A stretch of 64,000 nt of DNA from Anaeramoeba flamelloides. Lineage: Eukaryota; Metamonada; Anaeramoebidae. The translations under genes were made by a program, and so were the position numbers. The notes beneath the pieces are model-generated. The model saw nothing but the letters and a program-made list of their open reading frames with translations. It made no database searches and was not told the DNA's origin. Of this stretch, positions 1-14,000 are shown piece after piece; position 1 is the stretch's first letter, and each line of letters starts with the position of its first letter. The DNA is taken from contig JANTQA010000032.1 in the NCBI GenBank assembly GCA_027625915.1, positions 2,914,001 to 2,978,000 of the forward strand, in the 5' to 3' direction.

Positions 1-3000
1 TTGTCTTTGGTTATTTTTTTGACTCGAAGTTACCGATAGCGTTTTAAATCCATCAGTAATTTGCTTTTCAATTTTCAATTTTTTTTTTAAAATTTTTCTT
101 TCATTTTCTTTTTTCTTTCTTTCTCTGCCCTTTTTACCAGATAATTTTAGTAATTTGGATTTGCCCACGTATTGAAAAGAATCAATACAGAATTTTAAAA
201 AATCAAAAAATCTGTTTTTGTTATCAATAGTTGTATATCCCCACCATTCAAATAAATAATCTAAATCAATAAATTTTAAAATAAACAAGCAATTAATCAA
301 AATGTTTCGCTTATCTTTCAAACTAAAGCATATCATTTTATGATAGTTATTGCTTAAAATTATTAAAATTGGGAAATATACAGATACCAATTGACTTTTT
401 TTTTGGAAATTATTAAGTAGTTTTTTATCAAAATCATGTTTTATAAATATTTGCCTAATTAAATTAAAAATTAATAATAAATTATTTTTCATTATTGTTT
501 GACTGCTAATGCTAAATATGAATTGTAATTCGTTGATGATTAATTTAAGAAAAAAATGTTTCTGTATTAAACGCTTGATAATATTATTCTTTTGATTGCG
601 ATAATTACCCTTTTTTATTGAAAAAACGTCTTGAAAAGATGATATCGGTAAATTTAATTGAATATAATTTTGGTTATCGAATAGGAATGCTAAAAAATTG
701 ATTTTAAATTTAATAAATTTATTGAGGTCCTCTTGAATTTGTTTATTCTTATTTAATTGATTTAAATAATTTATTATTAATGTAAAAACAAAATTTTTAT
801 CAATTATTAATAATAAATCCTTTAAAAAATAGGCTAAATATTGATTAATATTTTGGCAGATTTGAAATTTTTTTTTAAAATTTGAAATAATATGTTGGCC
901 CAATAGAGAAATTAATTCTTCAATTCGATTTAAAAAAGTTTTTTCAAATAAATTATTTTTATTTTCATTATCAATCAATATAGTTTTATTATTTAAATAT
1001 AAAATAATTGATTTAATTATTATTTTAAATAAAAACCAATTATTATATAATGTTTTGGATTTCTTGTTTTTTGTTTTTTTCTTTTCTTTTTCTAATTTTG
1101 ATTTTAATTTTCTATTCCATAATATTATAATTTCTTCAAAAAAATAATAATCATCTTGCTTGGAAATAAAATAGTCAAAATATTTGTTTAAATAAATTAA
1201 TAATATTGGATTTGGGTATCTATTATTTTGATGATTTACAAATTTATTGTTATTGTTATTGTTATTATTATTATTGTTATTATTAGGATTCTCAGTTTTA
1301 TTTTCACTTTCATTTTCACTTTCAATATTCTTTTCAATTTCATTTCCATTTTCATTCTCATTCTTGTTTGTATTTTCATTTCCATCTTCATTTCCATTTC
1401 CATTCCCATTCCCATTCCCATTTTCATTTTCAGAATTGTCATATTTAGAACTAGTAAAATTATTATTGAATTTAGTTAAAAATTTCAAAAATATATTAAA
1501 AGTTTTTTCTTTAATCATTGCATTACCATTCAACAAAGTGTTTAAAAAAATATCCATAAAAAAATGTAAATATCGAATTAAACTATTGTGTGATAGTTTC
1601 GTTATTTGATTTAAAGATTCAATAAATTTATAATCCATTTGGCAATTGTCTTTTAATTTGATATAATTTTTAAATATTTCCCGAATTATTTTATTCTGGG
1701 GGAAAACCGTACTAATTAGTTTTGTTCTAATTTTCAATACATTTTTTTTATGCTTTTTATCTTTATTTATGATATTACTATTTTTAATTCCCTTTAAGTA
1801 TTGTTCTTTTGGTATTTCATTAAAAATATTTAAATAATAATTAGTTTCAAGAGAGTGATGAAACGTTAATATGCAATATCCAATTGCTTTTATTTTTATA
1901 TTTTTTTGAATTTGATATATTGTAAATAAAATGTGTTCTTTTTTATTCAGAATTCCATTTAATGAAAATTTAATTTCATCATGAAATTTGGGGTTTCTTT
2001 TTTTATATTCCACTTTAGTCCAATACTGGTTTTTATATTTTGATTCGTTTAATTTGCCATAAATATTGTATTCCCCTTTATCATTTAAATTATCGGTAGT
2101 TTTATATTCGACTTTAATTACTAAAGTCTTTGAAGATTTTTTAAAGTTATATATCTGAAATGGATAAATATATAAATTATTAATATAATCAAGGTGCGGT
2201 CTAATTAATTGGTTTATATAAAAATTTTGAATTTTAATACAATCAATTTTATTATGTATATTAGTTAATTCAGAATAAGAGGTATCTTCATCATCTTCTC
2301 CATAGATACTTGTTTCATTTATGTCATCATCGAGTTCTTCTTCTCCATAGTAGTCTTTACCATTCCCCTTTCCTCCTCCTCCTCCTCCTTCTTCTTCGTC
2401 GTCGTCATCATCATCATCATCATCTTCTTCTTGATCATTATCTGTTTTTTTATTTTGATCTTTTATATTCTCTTTGCTATCATTGTCGTTGTTCATGTTC
2501 TTATTAGTATATTCAATATAGTCGTTATAATTAATTAGATTTTTTTCTAATAATTTTTTATTATCTGACAAAGAATTTTGAGAAATTTCATTCAATAACG
2601 AAATATCATCAGATATTTCCGTAGACAATATTTCAGAATATTGATCATTGTAAGTGTTTATTGAAGAATTTTCGAAAAAATTAAATTTTGAATAGTTTAT
2701 TTTTAAAAGATTTGTATTATTATTCATATTATTTAACTTTCTAAAACTTTGGTCAATAACATTATTAGTGCCAATGTTTTCTAATGAAGACGTTTCCATT
2801 AGTTTGAATTTAAATTTGCCCAAAACTAATTTTTGTTTTAAATAGTTCGAAGATTTTGAATTAAAAGAATAAAAATTATAAAGCTGAGAATCTGTCTGGA
2901 ATTCCTTAACCTTTAACAATTGTGTATATTCCATAACTTTTCTAAACTGGGGGAAAAGATGCCCCTTGTCGTTAAATAATGGAATAATTGCAATGGCAAA

Positions 3001-4734
3001 GGGCTGTTTTAAAATGATTTCAAACTTCTTTACTCTTTCCTTTGCCACTTCTTTAAATTTCTTTCTCGAGTGGATCGATTTTAGTTTGAAATTATTTTTA
3101 GTATAAGGCTCAATTAATGTGTCATAATTTCCCTGTAATAATCTATCAATTCGTATAATTAGACATATTTCATTGTTTTTGATAATTTTAGTTGGTAGAG
3201 TAAATAAACATTTTTTAATTCTAGTTTCAGGATCAATTTTTATTTGATCATTTTGTTGATTCTTCTTTTTGTTGTTTTTGTTTTTGTTTTTGTTGTTGTT
3301 GTCGTCGTCGTCGTCTTCGTTGCCGTTATCATTATCGTTGTCATCATTTTCGCTGTCATTGTTATCATTAATATTATTTTTGAACCATTGCCAATTCCTT
3401 AATCTCGAAGAATTCAATTCAAACGAGTAATCCTCGGAGAGTTTTTTTTTAATGTTCATCGAATACAAAGCGGCGGTACAAAAGAACGGTTCAAGCTCGC
3501 CAAGTTTAAATCTTAAATTTAATGGTTCAAATAAAAAGAATCTTTTTGGGATTTTTTTATAATTGTTTAAAGGTAATCGAATATCATAATGTAATAATTT
3601 TGGATCAATTGTTGGCAAATATAATTTATATAACAAGCTTTCTTCTTGATCCTCTTCCATTTTGGAATCTACTTTGTCGTGATCATTTTTTTCAATTTTG
3701 GATTCCAAATTGTCAATTCTTTTGTGCTTTTTACGATTTTCATGTTCGTGTTCATTTTCTGTTTCAATTTGATTCTGATTTTCGTTTTCGTTTTCATTTT
3801 CATTTTCATTTTCAATTTCTATTTCTAATTCTTCAGCATAATTAGGCTTGAGAAAATTTAATTGTAATTCGTGGCTTCTTACTTTCACATTTGTTGAAAG
3901 TGTTGAATTATTTATTAATTTCGTTTCTTTTAAATTTTTTGGAAGAAGAATAAAATGTGAATCCACTTTTTGACTCTTGTGTTTGTGTCCTAAAAATTCT
4001 GCAATTAAGGATTTTTCATCAGAAATCAAATGATTTTTTTTACAAACCTTATCAATTTCATAATCAAGGGGATGATCTTTTTTCTTTTTTTTCGTTGTTT
4101 TGGAGGATCCCATTTTCTTTGTGCTTCTTTCCAGGGACTCATTATTTTTTAAATTATAATAGTATAAAAGCGAGGCCTTATGGTTATATTTTCGATCCCC
4201 CCAATCAACAGTCGGTTGTTTTCGATTAAACGATTCAACACAAAACCTAACAAGATTAGTTATTGGTAAAGATAAAACGTTTTGCTAATCGAGATGGAAA
4301 TATTCAGTTTTTTTTTGTTGTTTTTTTTTTTTATTATTTATTTATGTTGTAAAATTGAAGTGTATGATTAGAAATAGTTGAATTTGAAGCCAAATAAGAT
4401 TGTGAAAATTTGTTTTGAATCTGGTTTGGTTTGAGAGCGATGATTGAAAATCAAAAAGAAAATTTTCAAACAAAAAGTTAAAAAAAAAATTGTTTTTTTT
4501 ATTTGCTACTGAAAAAAATAAAAGTAATAAACAAACAGGAAAAGGGTTTTGGCAGTCGTAAACTGGTTCACTGTATTCGACTTGTATTTGGTTATTTGGA
4601 AGTTTTATAAGATCCTGAAATTTTGTATGTTTAATCGAGATCGAATGCAATTCTGTATCAAAATCAAAGTCGTGTTCCAGAAATGACTCTTGCTTTTGTT
4701 CTTCTTTTTGGTTGGTGGGCTCAAGGTTTAACAT
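1..4734 (-). CDS. DOCK-family Rho-GEF, N-terminal part (runs off the left edge)
   Basis: DOCK proteins load GTP onto Rac/Cdc42-type GTPases through a C-terminal DHR-2 domain and bind phosphoinositides through DHR-1. I read two exons: 4734-4537 (66 codons) and 4284 to the edge (1428 codons, no stop), with a 252-base GT-AG intron, phase 0. Family evidence: an N-terminal block ending in QIQVEYSEPVYDCQNPF, like the segment before the DOCK C/D N-terminal domain; EPFFCTAALYS followed by KLSEDYSFELN (about 3480-3400); CLIIRIDRLLQGNYDTLIEP; PFAIAIIPLF; and a DHR-1/C2 domain from about residue 768 (YIYPFQIYNF, then IYGKL, NPKFHDEIKF, HILFTIYQI, IGYCILTFHHSLE). The last residues, around FEWWGY and FQYVGKSKLL, fit the helical region before DHR-2, which must lie outside the window. 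Glu/Asn, Asp/Asn and poly-Asp tracts interrupt the domains. It is divergent from SMC6 across a 3.3 kb spacer. Zizimin-like subfamily is likely but not certain. Confidence 0.8.
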
Positions 4735-5139
4735 TTCAATTTAGACCACCTATGCAGAATTTGAGAAAAGCAAAATGAATTCAAAAGTTAAGAAATTACA
4801 AAAAAATGTTTGTTTTGGTTTCAAACATTCGTTTTTTTTTTAGACCTTTCTTACAAAAAGTAGAAACACTTGTTTTTTTTTTTGTTTAGCTTTGAAAAGT
4901 AAATACACAAGTCCAATGAGAAGCGCTACAATGAAATAAGAAGATTTGATCTCAAAAAGAAGTTGTTTTACAAAAAGTCAATTATTAAGAAAAACTTCGA
5001 AAATAGTGATATTTGAGTGAAAATTTATTTTTGTACCATTTTATTTTGATGAATTAGTTTTGATTTAGCCTTTCCAAGTGATTGACTTATAATTTGTTTT
5101 TCTGATTATTCCGAAAAAAATGCAAGTGTTTTTTTTAGA

Positions 5140-5285
5140 AATTGGAAAATTTTCACTTCCTTTACATTTTCCTTTCTCAAATAAAGTTACAAATAATAAC
5201 CTACTTTTTTGAAAACTCTCTTGAACAAGAAAATGAGAAGAAAGTGAAGTGAAATTTTATCCCATTTATCCTTCAAAAACCTGTA
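5140..5285. repeat. Degenerate family C foldback repeat
   Basis: Inverted arms around ttttcacttc (left, about 5152) and gaagtgaaatttt (right, about 5246), followed by cccatttat as in other C copies. About 145 bp. Ends not resolved. Confidence 0.5.
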
Positions 5286-7349
5286 TTGGAATTATTTAAA
5301 ATAGGTTGAAACTAGATTACGTACCGAGGATAAAACCCGCTATTCAAAATTCAGCCAGTACTTGTTTCTTCAACTATTTGTAAAAAAACTGCTAATTTAT
5401 CTTCCAAGAGTATACCTAAGTGCAAGTCAAGTTTGAAGACAAACTCCTTGCTGATTTGAGAAAAATTTTAAATAAGGATTTGTTTTAGAATGTTTTGGTA
5501 CTTTTTACTATTGTGAAGGACTATCAGATTTTTTGACAAAACTACATTAATTTTATGATCATAGGCATATTTAGATTCTTTATAGAAACTAGATTCAAGA
5601 GATCTTGTGAAAATTTTTGATTTTTTTGGAAAATTTGAGTTGGGCAAATTTATTTTTTGGATATATTAAACCTCTTTGTCATTTTCTCACATCTAGACTC
5701 AGAGAATCTTCTTGGAAAATATCAAAAATTCCTTTCCTTCCATTTCTGGTGTGTCTAAAGTTTCTTTGTTGGTAAATTTTCTTTTTTGAATTGTTTTCTT
5801 TTTGTTTGGTCTTTAAAAGTATAACCTAGTTGCTTGACTTTGTGTGGTTGTTCTTTTTTCAGTCAAAAACTTTCCTTTTCCAGCCACAAAGGATACACAT
5901 ATACATGGAAAAGTTATTTTTTAATGTTCGGCTTTTCACCTTAAACAATTTTTATTGTTTACAATCCAAAGAAAAATATTATATTTCAACCCAACCAAAA
6001 AACCACTTGTTGTTCGTTTTGATTTAGGTTTTGAAAGTTTTTTTTTTATTTTGAGATATTTCGTTTTGTAATTGACATATAGTGTTTCGATAAACTTGAT
6101 TATTCAACTTTAAAGTTTTTTAAAAAATACAAAAAATGAGATACACGTAGAGCCAAATATAAATTGGTATACATAATATTCTAATATTTCTTTCTTAATC
6201 ACACTAGTTAAATCGAAATTATGTTACAATATTATTATACCAAATACAAATCATTCAAATTCTTTCAGGGTTACTAATCTTAATTTCTTTTTTATTCACA
6301 GTATTTATAACAAAGAAAATTTTAAGATGTATCCTCTACAGATTTTTAAAAATTTGGAAAAGTAATTTTATTTGTTATTTTCATTACTGTTATGTCAAAA
6401 AAATTAGAAATTGTGTATTTTGATCTATTTTTTAAAGTTTATTTCTAAAAAAACTAATCAGATATAGTGAAAATTTAAAAAATCAATTAATTTGATGAAA
6501 ATAATCAAAAAAATCGTTAAATCTTTTATATTTTTACTATTAGAACCTTCAAAACCAAAAATTTAAGGAAAAATAAAATCCCCCAATTTTTGATCCTTCC
6601 CAAAACAAAATTTTAAATATTCCACAATTAAAAGCTAAATAATTTCTCTGCATATTTTGAAAATGTTTGAAAATCCAAATCCTCTTACTCCTGGTCTTTT
6701 CACGTCATATTAAAATATTTTTGAGTTGAGAGCGATGGTATAAATACACTTCCAATTAATATCAAGGAGGAAGTAAGAGAAGTAAAAAGTAAAAAAAAGT
6801 ATTTTTTATTAACCTTGTTTTGTTCGAAGATTTGAAAAAAGTTTTTGATAAATATTTTTATTGTTTAATTTCATTTTCGAGACAAAAAAATTACTATAAA
6901 ACCTAAAAATTGCAAAATTTTCTCTTTTATTTAATACAATATCTTTTTTACTATTCTATGTATTTACAACTTTGTGTTTCAGTTCCCACAGAGTATAAAA
7001 TTCCAATATTCTATAAATTATTAGCAATTTATAGCATTTTTTGAACATTTCATAACTTTTTTTTTTCTATACAAAAGTATATTCCAAAAAGTTGAACCAA
7101 TTTTTTTTTTGAGAAATTTTTTACTTATGGTCATCTATTTATTGAATTTTTTTTTATAAAAAAAGAAATTTAAGTAACTAATATCATGTTTCCTTATTGT
7201 TGATTGTAAGTTTATTTGACGATTTTTTTGTGCTATAATTCTTGAAAAAAAAAAAAAATAACACAACTTTTAAATTGTAACAAGGTTTTAACTTGGAATA
7301 AATTGTTAAATTATTAAAATGGATTTTTAACTTTAATATACCCAATTAA

Positions 7350-7490
7350 TAGGAAAAAATATTCAATTTATTTTCATTTTCCTTTTTCAAAAGAATCTCA
7401 AATTCCAACCTATTATTTTTTTAAACTCTTTAAATAAAAAGAACAATAAAGAAAATAAACTGAAATTTTTTTCGTATTTATTATGTAAAT
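7350..7490. repeat. Degenerate family C foldback repeat
   Basis: Arms attttcattttcc (about 7370) and gaaaataaactgaaa (about 7452), then tatttatt, with the same layout as the better C copies at 12831 and 25564. The ends are eroded. Confidence 0.4.
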
Positions 7491-8002
7491 TACAGTAGAA
7501 GAAATTGATAGATCAAGATGATAAATTCAATTTAAGGTTATAACATTATTATGATTTTTTTACTTTAGCTATAAATAAATGAATAATATTGTTCTAAATC
7601 CAAAAAAAATTGTAAATAATTCGGGTTTTGTGATTTTTTTTGAAATGCACTGTTTCAAAACTGGTGAGTTAAAAGATTTAAAAAAAAAGGGAAATTGGAA
7701 CAAAAAATTTCAAAAACCATCAAAAACTTTTTGAGAATACCAGTAATACTATATAAAAGAGAACACAAACATAAACTCTTGTCACAAATGTATTTTGTTG
7801 AAATTTGTCACTCATCTTAATTAATCAGTGAACCTTAAAAGCAAAAATACTTGAAAAAATTATATCTATTTTGTGTTCATAATCTTGAGTAATTGTGGAC
7901 AAAAATTGCTTTTTCAAAATTTAAAAATTGGTATGGACTGGCAAAAGAAAGTATTAATTTGAAAACAATCTTAAAACAAAACATTTTTTTTATTTTGTTT
8001 GC

Positions 8003-11000
8003 ATGAGTTTTAATAAAGATACAACTAATAATAGTAATCGTAAAAGAAAAAGTGATGAAAAAGTAAAGAAATCAGAAACAGAACTTGAAGAGGAAATTGA
8101 AATTGAGCTTGAAAAAGAAAAAGAAAACTCGAATTACCTAACAAATACTTTGCATGATCCTGAGGAAACAAAAGAAGAACTGGAAAAAAAAAAAAAACGG
8201 AATAATGAAACATCAAATGGGATCCTCAAAGACCAAAATTTTACAGAACTTCCAGAAATGAATTTGTTAAAACAACTTGAACACGGCACAACAACAAAAT
8301 ACGATCTCACTACCGGTACATTTAAAGAAATCTACCTAGAAAATTTTTTATGTCATGAATCACTTCGTGTAAAGTTTGGTAAGCACATTAATTTCATTCA
8401 TGGGAAAAACGGGAGTGGGAAATCTGCAATCATGGTTGCGTTATTAATTTGTTTAAGTGCACCCACGAAATTCACCAACAGAGGTTCTTCGCTTAAAGAA
8501 TTAATACGTTATGATCAAAAGTAATTTTCTTTTTCTTTCTCGAATGTTTTAAAATTTTTTTTATTTTAATTTTTTTTTTTATTTTTTTATTTCTTTTCCT
8601 TATTCTTCCTTCCTTTCTTTGACCTTCTCAAAAAACGAATAAACATTTTCAGTCGGGCCAAAATACAAGTTTTGATTCGGAACAAAGGAGTCAAAGCCTA
8701 TAAACCTTCCAAATATGGGAGCACAATTGTTATTGAAAGAACTATTTATCCAAATAGATCCCAATACAAACTGATGAACAAAAAGACTAACAAGGTTGTC
8801 TCCCGACGAACACAGGACTTAAAAGAAATACTCAACCATTTTTCAATCCATGTTAATAACCAATGTGTCTTTATGACTCAAGACACTTCTCGTACTTTTT
8901 TGAATTCCTCAACACCAAAAGAAACTTATCGATTTTTTTATGAGGCAACACTCTTACGTTATATTGAAGAACTATTAAAAAGCTGTAAGGAAAGTTTCCA
9001 GTCAACCCAAAAGGTGTACAACAAAAAAACCGCTGATTTCAAATCTGTGCAAAAATTGGTGGTCGAATCGCAGGCTAGATACGAAGCTGCTAAGGATCAA
9101 GGGAAAATGGAAGAGAGACTGCAACAAGTAAAAGAAGAGTATGCTTGGAAATTGGTCAAAGAAGCCAAAATTGAGATTGAAAAATTAAAAATAATTTTAT
9201 CAAAAGGGATCGAATCAATTCAAAAATTAAGTGAGCTTTATTTAAAGAATAAAGAAAAGCAATTCGCATTTAAAGAAAAACACATAACCTATAATAAGGA
9301 ACACTCCACAACAAACGACCAATTAAAACAAATTCATGAAAAAATCAAAAAATTGAATAAAAAGAAGAGTCAAGAATTAAGGAAAAATTCAGGGTAATTA
9401 ATTTATTCAATTTTGCTTCACTTTTTTTTTTTTTTCTGTTTGTATGTAGTTTTCACCTCAATATCCAAGTTACAAAAAACTTTGAAGTGAATAAATCATT
9501 TTTTACAACTTACCGTATTCAAAAAAAGTAAATTTATTGCATTGTGATAAACATTTGGCGCTTGTGATCTAAATGAGAGAAACAAATTTTTTTTTATTAT
9601 TTAAAAATCTGTTATTCTAAATCTTATCGAAACAGTGGAAATGATTAAGAAAAAATAAATTCGAATTTCCTTTGAATTTTATTTGGATTTCAATTGAAGA
9701 TCAAAATGAAAATTGATGTTTTTTTTCAATCGGTCCCTAAGAATTTTACTTTTTCAATTTTTTAGAAAATATATAAACCACTTTCCACAAATTTAGACAT
9801 ACCCATAATCAAAAAGAGGCAACAAAAAAAAAACTCAATCTTTTGATTTTTTACCAAACCTGATATAAAATCACATTGTGGTTACTCTGGTTTAACGTTT
9901 TTATATCAAACCCTTTTTATCCAAAGAAAGGAAAAAAAATATAAAACTCAAAAATCAAAAATATGTGTGTCTTCAAAATAATGAAACAAGCGGATCAAAA
10001 AATTGTATTGCTAAATTTGTTGAAATTTCACCAATAATTATTGATCGATCAAACGATTAGATACCATCAACTAATTTTCATTTGCGTCTTCTATTTTGAA
10101 CGTAACTCAACTTTATCCAAATATTAATCATTGGAAGAAAATTCCTCGATTAAAAGAAAACAGGTTACGTAATTGGAAAAAAGGAAAATAAGCAAAATAA
10201 AAAAAATGATCAAAAAACGATTTTCTTAGTTTGAAAATCAAAATAATTTCCAATTTGAATGAAATTGAATTATTGTTACTCTTTAAACTGTCTTAGCTGT
10301 GTAAAAAATTTCAGAATTTAGTTTAGATTGATTAGATTTGCTTCATACCAATATCAACTCTTCTTTAATGTAAGCTTAATTTCAAAAATAGGGGCAAATT
10401 TTTGATTGAAAAAAAATTGTAGTTTCTCATTTAGTGAATACCAAAACTCAACCCAGAAAAATCAGAACTTAAAACTAAAAAATAACTGTCTAAAACACCC
10501 TTTTCTGTTTTAATTATTATTTCTAATAAAAGAATAGAGAAAAGAAACCCATAAAGAAAAAAATAAATCTGACCCTATTTTTGAAATGATTTTTCATCTT
10601 AAAATTATCCATTTAAGATTCACCATTGCTTCCAAGAACCTTTTGAAATAACTTTCCATCAGAGTTATCAGATTTTTACTATTCACCCATTTGGTATCAG
10701 CCCAAACTTTCCTTGATACCTTTTTCAAGATAAAAAGAATCTCAACAAAAGAAAGAAAACGAAAAGAAAACGAAAACAAAACCAATTTTTTGAATGTACA
10801 AAAAAGAACTCAAAGATAAAATGAATACGATCACATTCATCACATTGTCTCCAAATGAAAGAGAAAAGAAGATCTTATTTGATCTTGCTATTTCTTCACT
10901 TTTCAAGGAATTATTGTAACTCATTAAAGCAAATTTGGTTGATACTTGTTTTCGAAGCAAACACTTCTTGGGTGTTTTACTTTCTTTGAATTTTACAATC

Positions 11001-14000
11001 CCTTTCTCCAATGCTAATTAATCTCATCTCTTGAATATTAACGGTTTTCAAAAATGTTCTTGTTCATTCAACATAAAAATAAAAATATGGAATCATTTTG
11101 AAAGAAAAATTGCAAAAAAAATGAATTCAACTTTGGGAAATTTTCATTAAAAGAAGATTGTTTCTTGATATTAAATATTCAATAATAACTTTTAAAAGAT
11201 ATTGGGTATAGAATATTTGGTTAACACAACACACATACCAATAATTTAGAAAATACTAATGATGACCCTATTTTTGAAATTTAGCTTATATTATTCTACT
11301 TATTTTTTATTTGTCCCTCAAAGGTAAATTATAAAAAATAATTGATATTTGAAAAAAAATTTTTTTTTTTGGATATTCAACTTTGAAAGAAACAAAGTTT
11401 ACATTTTCGGTTGATCTAGTGTACTTGCTAAGATTAACTCAATTTCAAAATTAAATAATTACTCTTTTTGAAAAAATAAAAAAACAATATTAACAATCAA
11501 AATTGAATTTTGAATTATATTTTGATCTCCAGTTTTTATACAAGCAAATAGTTTCATCTTTCAATCATTCTGATGATTTCCCTATAATGTACATTTATTG
11601 ATTATTCTATTTTTTTTTTTTTTTTTTTTTTTTTTTCTAATATAAAAAGAATTTCGAGCAAACTAAGAAATTTAAAAGAAGACAAAGAAAGATCAAATAA
11701 ACAAAAGCAATTTATCGAAACACAAATACGAAAACAAAATAAAGATGCTGTTGAGGAATATCAAAAAAAGAAGAGAAAAAAAGAAGAAAAATTGGCATTA
11801 TTACAAAAGAAAATAGAAGAGCAAGAAAAATTAATTGATGAAATAAAACAAGAAGAACGAAAAGTAAGAAATGATCATAAAAATGTAAAAAATCAAATCA
11901 ATGAATATAAAGATACTATAAATAAATCCCATCAAATCATTCATCAGCATGAAAAACAAATCGGGATTTATCGAAAACGAAATCACAATAAAATTTTTAA
12001 CTTTGGAGGCGATCGATCAAAAGCTGCTCATGAAACCATTCAAAGAAATAAAAATAAATTTGTACATCCACCAATAGGGCCATTGGGATGTTACATTAAG
12101 ATAATTGATGAAAAATGGGCTTTTGCTCTTCAAACAGTATTGTGGACTAGTTTAAATCTATTTTTAGTTGATAATTTAACAGACGAAAATGTTTTAAAAC
12201 AATTTATAAAACGAAAATATAAAAAAATGTATTTCATACCAAATTGTTATCAAATGAAATTTAAAGAAAAAAAATATAGGATTCCCTTGCCTCGTTATAG
12301 AACACTTTTAGATGTAGTTGAGATTGATAATTATATTGTTTACAATGCAGTGATGAATTTAGGTTTGTATTTTGTTTCTTTCTTCATTTTTGAAAAGTTC
12401 TATTCTGATTCTTATTTTTATTCTTTATTTATCAAATTTTGAGAATTTTTTGTTTAATTTCTAATCTATAATAAACACCATTTCAAAAATTGTGACTCAC
12501 CTGAAATAAGAAATTGAAAAAAAAAAATATATTCTTTAGTATTTAAGAACAACTAATAATTAAATCTGGTTTGTAATAATCCACTTTTAAATCATTCTAA
12601 ATAAACTCTGTTTCAGTCAAAGGGGCCCAACGTTTTTTTCAAATATCAATTATTTTATATAATTGACATTTGAAGAACAAATAAGAAATAAACAGAATAA
12701 TACACATCAAAGAATTGTCGATATATGTCTGAAAGAAAACTAATTAATAAATAAATTTTCTTAAAAATTGAAAAACTTAAATTCTAAGAGTACGATTGAG
12801 AAAAACAAGAATGTTCGTTTTGATCTTCTACTGGTATTTGAATAATAAATAGGAAACAATTTTTCACTTCATTTTCCACACTTTTCTTTTAGAAATCAAG
12901 TCCCCAAACAGTGTGTGTTGGTATTTGTGGTCTCTATTTGAAAAAGGAAAAGAAAATGAAGTGAAAATTTTTCACATTTATTAAACAAATACCAGGATCT
13001 AAGATCGAATAGAATTGCAATAGAAATCAATATGATTTATCAAAAATCATTTCCACAGTTTCAATAACCTTAGAATAACACATTTTTATCAAGTGACTAT
13101 TGATCTTGCAATAAAAAGAAATTTTGCAACTGAATGAACGTTTTAAAAAAAAAAAGAAAAAAAAAAAAAAAAAATGTGAAAAAATGATTTTAATTTTGAG
13201 AATTTCCAAAATAAATTTTTTCTTCTAATATCTATGCAAATCCTTTAAACATATGTATTTTACCCATTACAACTGGGCCCCTTTGACTGAAAAATAGTTA
13301 ATATAAAAACCTGATATTTTAAAAAAATTAAAAAAAATAAAACCAAAAACTAAAAAAAAGTGAGTCACAATTTTTGAAATGAGCATTACAGATTTTTTAT
13401 TACTGAAACTTTAACTGAAAAAAAAGTTAACTAGAAGATTCTTGGCTAATAATTAAATTCATTTTACAAGGCATTATATAGTCTCAATTTTCTTAGTGAT
13501 TTTTTGGTTTTTTTGAAGATCTTTTTTTTTTTTCACATGATCTTTTGAAAAAAAAAAGGATTAAAAATAAGAAAAAGTACTAAAAAAAAAAAAAAAAAAA
13601 CACTACCACAAAAATCATAAACAAAAAAAAAATAAAAAAAGATCTTGAAGTGTTTATGTGGTAATTCTGACTTTTTTGTCTAAAAAAAAATATATGGGAT
13701 TAATACTAAAATTCGAATCTGTAAATTCTTTAGAAATAAAATTTTACAAAAAATCAAAAATTAATAAAAAATTCTAATAAAAAATCAAATTAAATAAAGC
13801 TGAAATCTTCGAATATTGTTAATTTTAATTTTTTTTATATAACCAAACAATCAAATATTAATTTGATAATAATTGTTTTTAATATTTCTCTTGAATAATT
13901 TTTTTTTTTTTTTTGAATAAAAGGAAAAATTTATCAATATGCGCTTGTTGAAAATTATAAAGAAGGTCAACAGAAATTAAAGGGGAGGGGGAATAATGTA

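Larger units (their letters stand above)
4735..8002. other. Spacer between the divergent DOCK and SMC6 genes
   Basis: No convincing coding sequence in 3.27 kb. It is AT-rich with long homopolymer runs. It should hold both promoters, but I recognise no specific promoter motif. Two degenerate foldback repeats of family C lie inside and are listed separately. Confidence 0.6.
9440..11399. mobile_element. Family A element (copy A5) in SMC6 intron 2, interrupted by B1 and J1
   Basis: Pieces at about 9490-9773, 10326-10370 and 11289-11399 align in order with the family A copies at 12604 and 17624 (for example the segment with ccctaagaatttt near 9735, and ccctcaaaggt near 11323). The right end closes with ctttgaaagaaacaaagtt followed by TA. 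The gaps are filled exactly by two other TA-flanked elements, B1 and J1. The left terminus is missing. This copy also lacks the C insertion. Confidence 0.7.
12474..13386. mobile_element. Small TA-flanked MITE (family H) in SMC6 intron 3, host of A1
   Basis: A perfect 22-bp inverted repeat containing caaaaattgtgactcac (12479-12500 against 13360-13381), with TA at 12472-12473 and 13387-13388. Subtracting the A1 insertion leaves about 216 bp. The left tip resembles the family B tip at 45162 (aacaccatt), suggesting related TIRs. Confidence 0.7.

Noticed and set aside
1228-1609. Ile/Phe/Leu-rich plus-strand ORFs
   Set aside because: Antisense to the Asn/Glu low-complexity tract of the DOCK gene.
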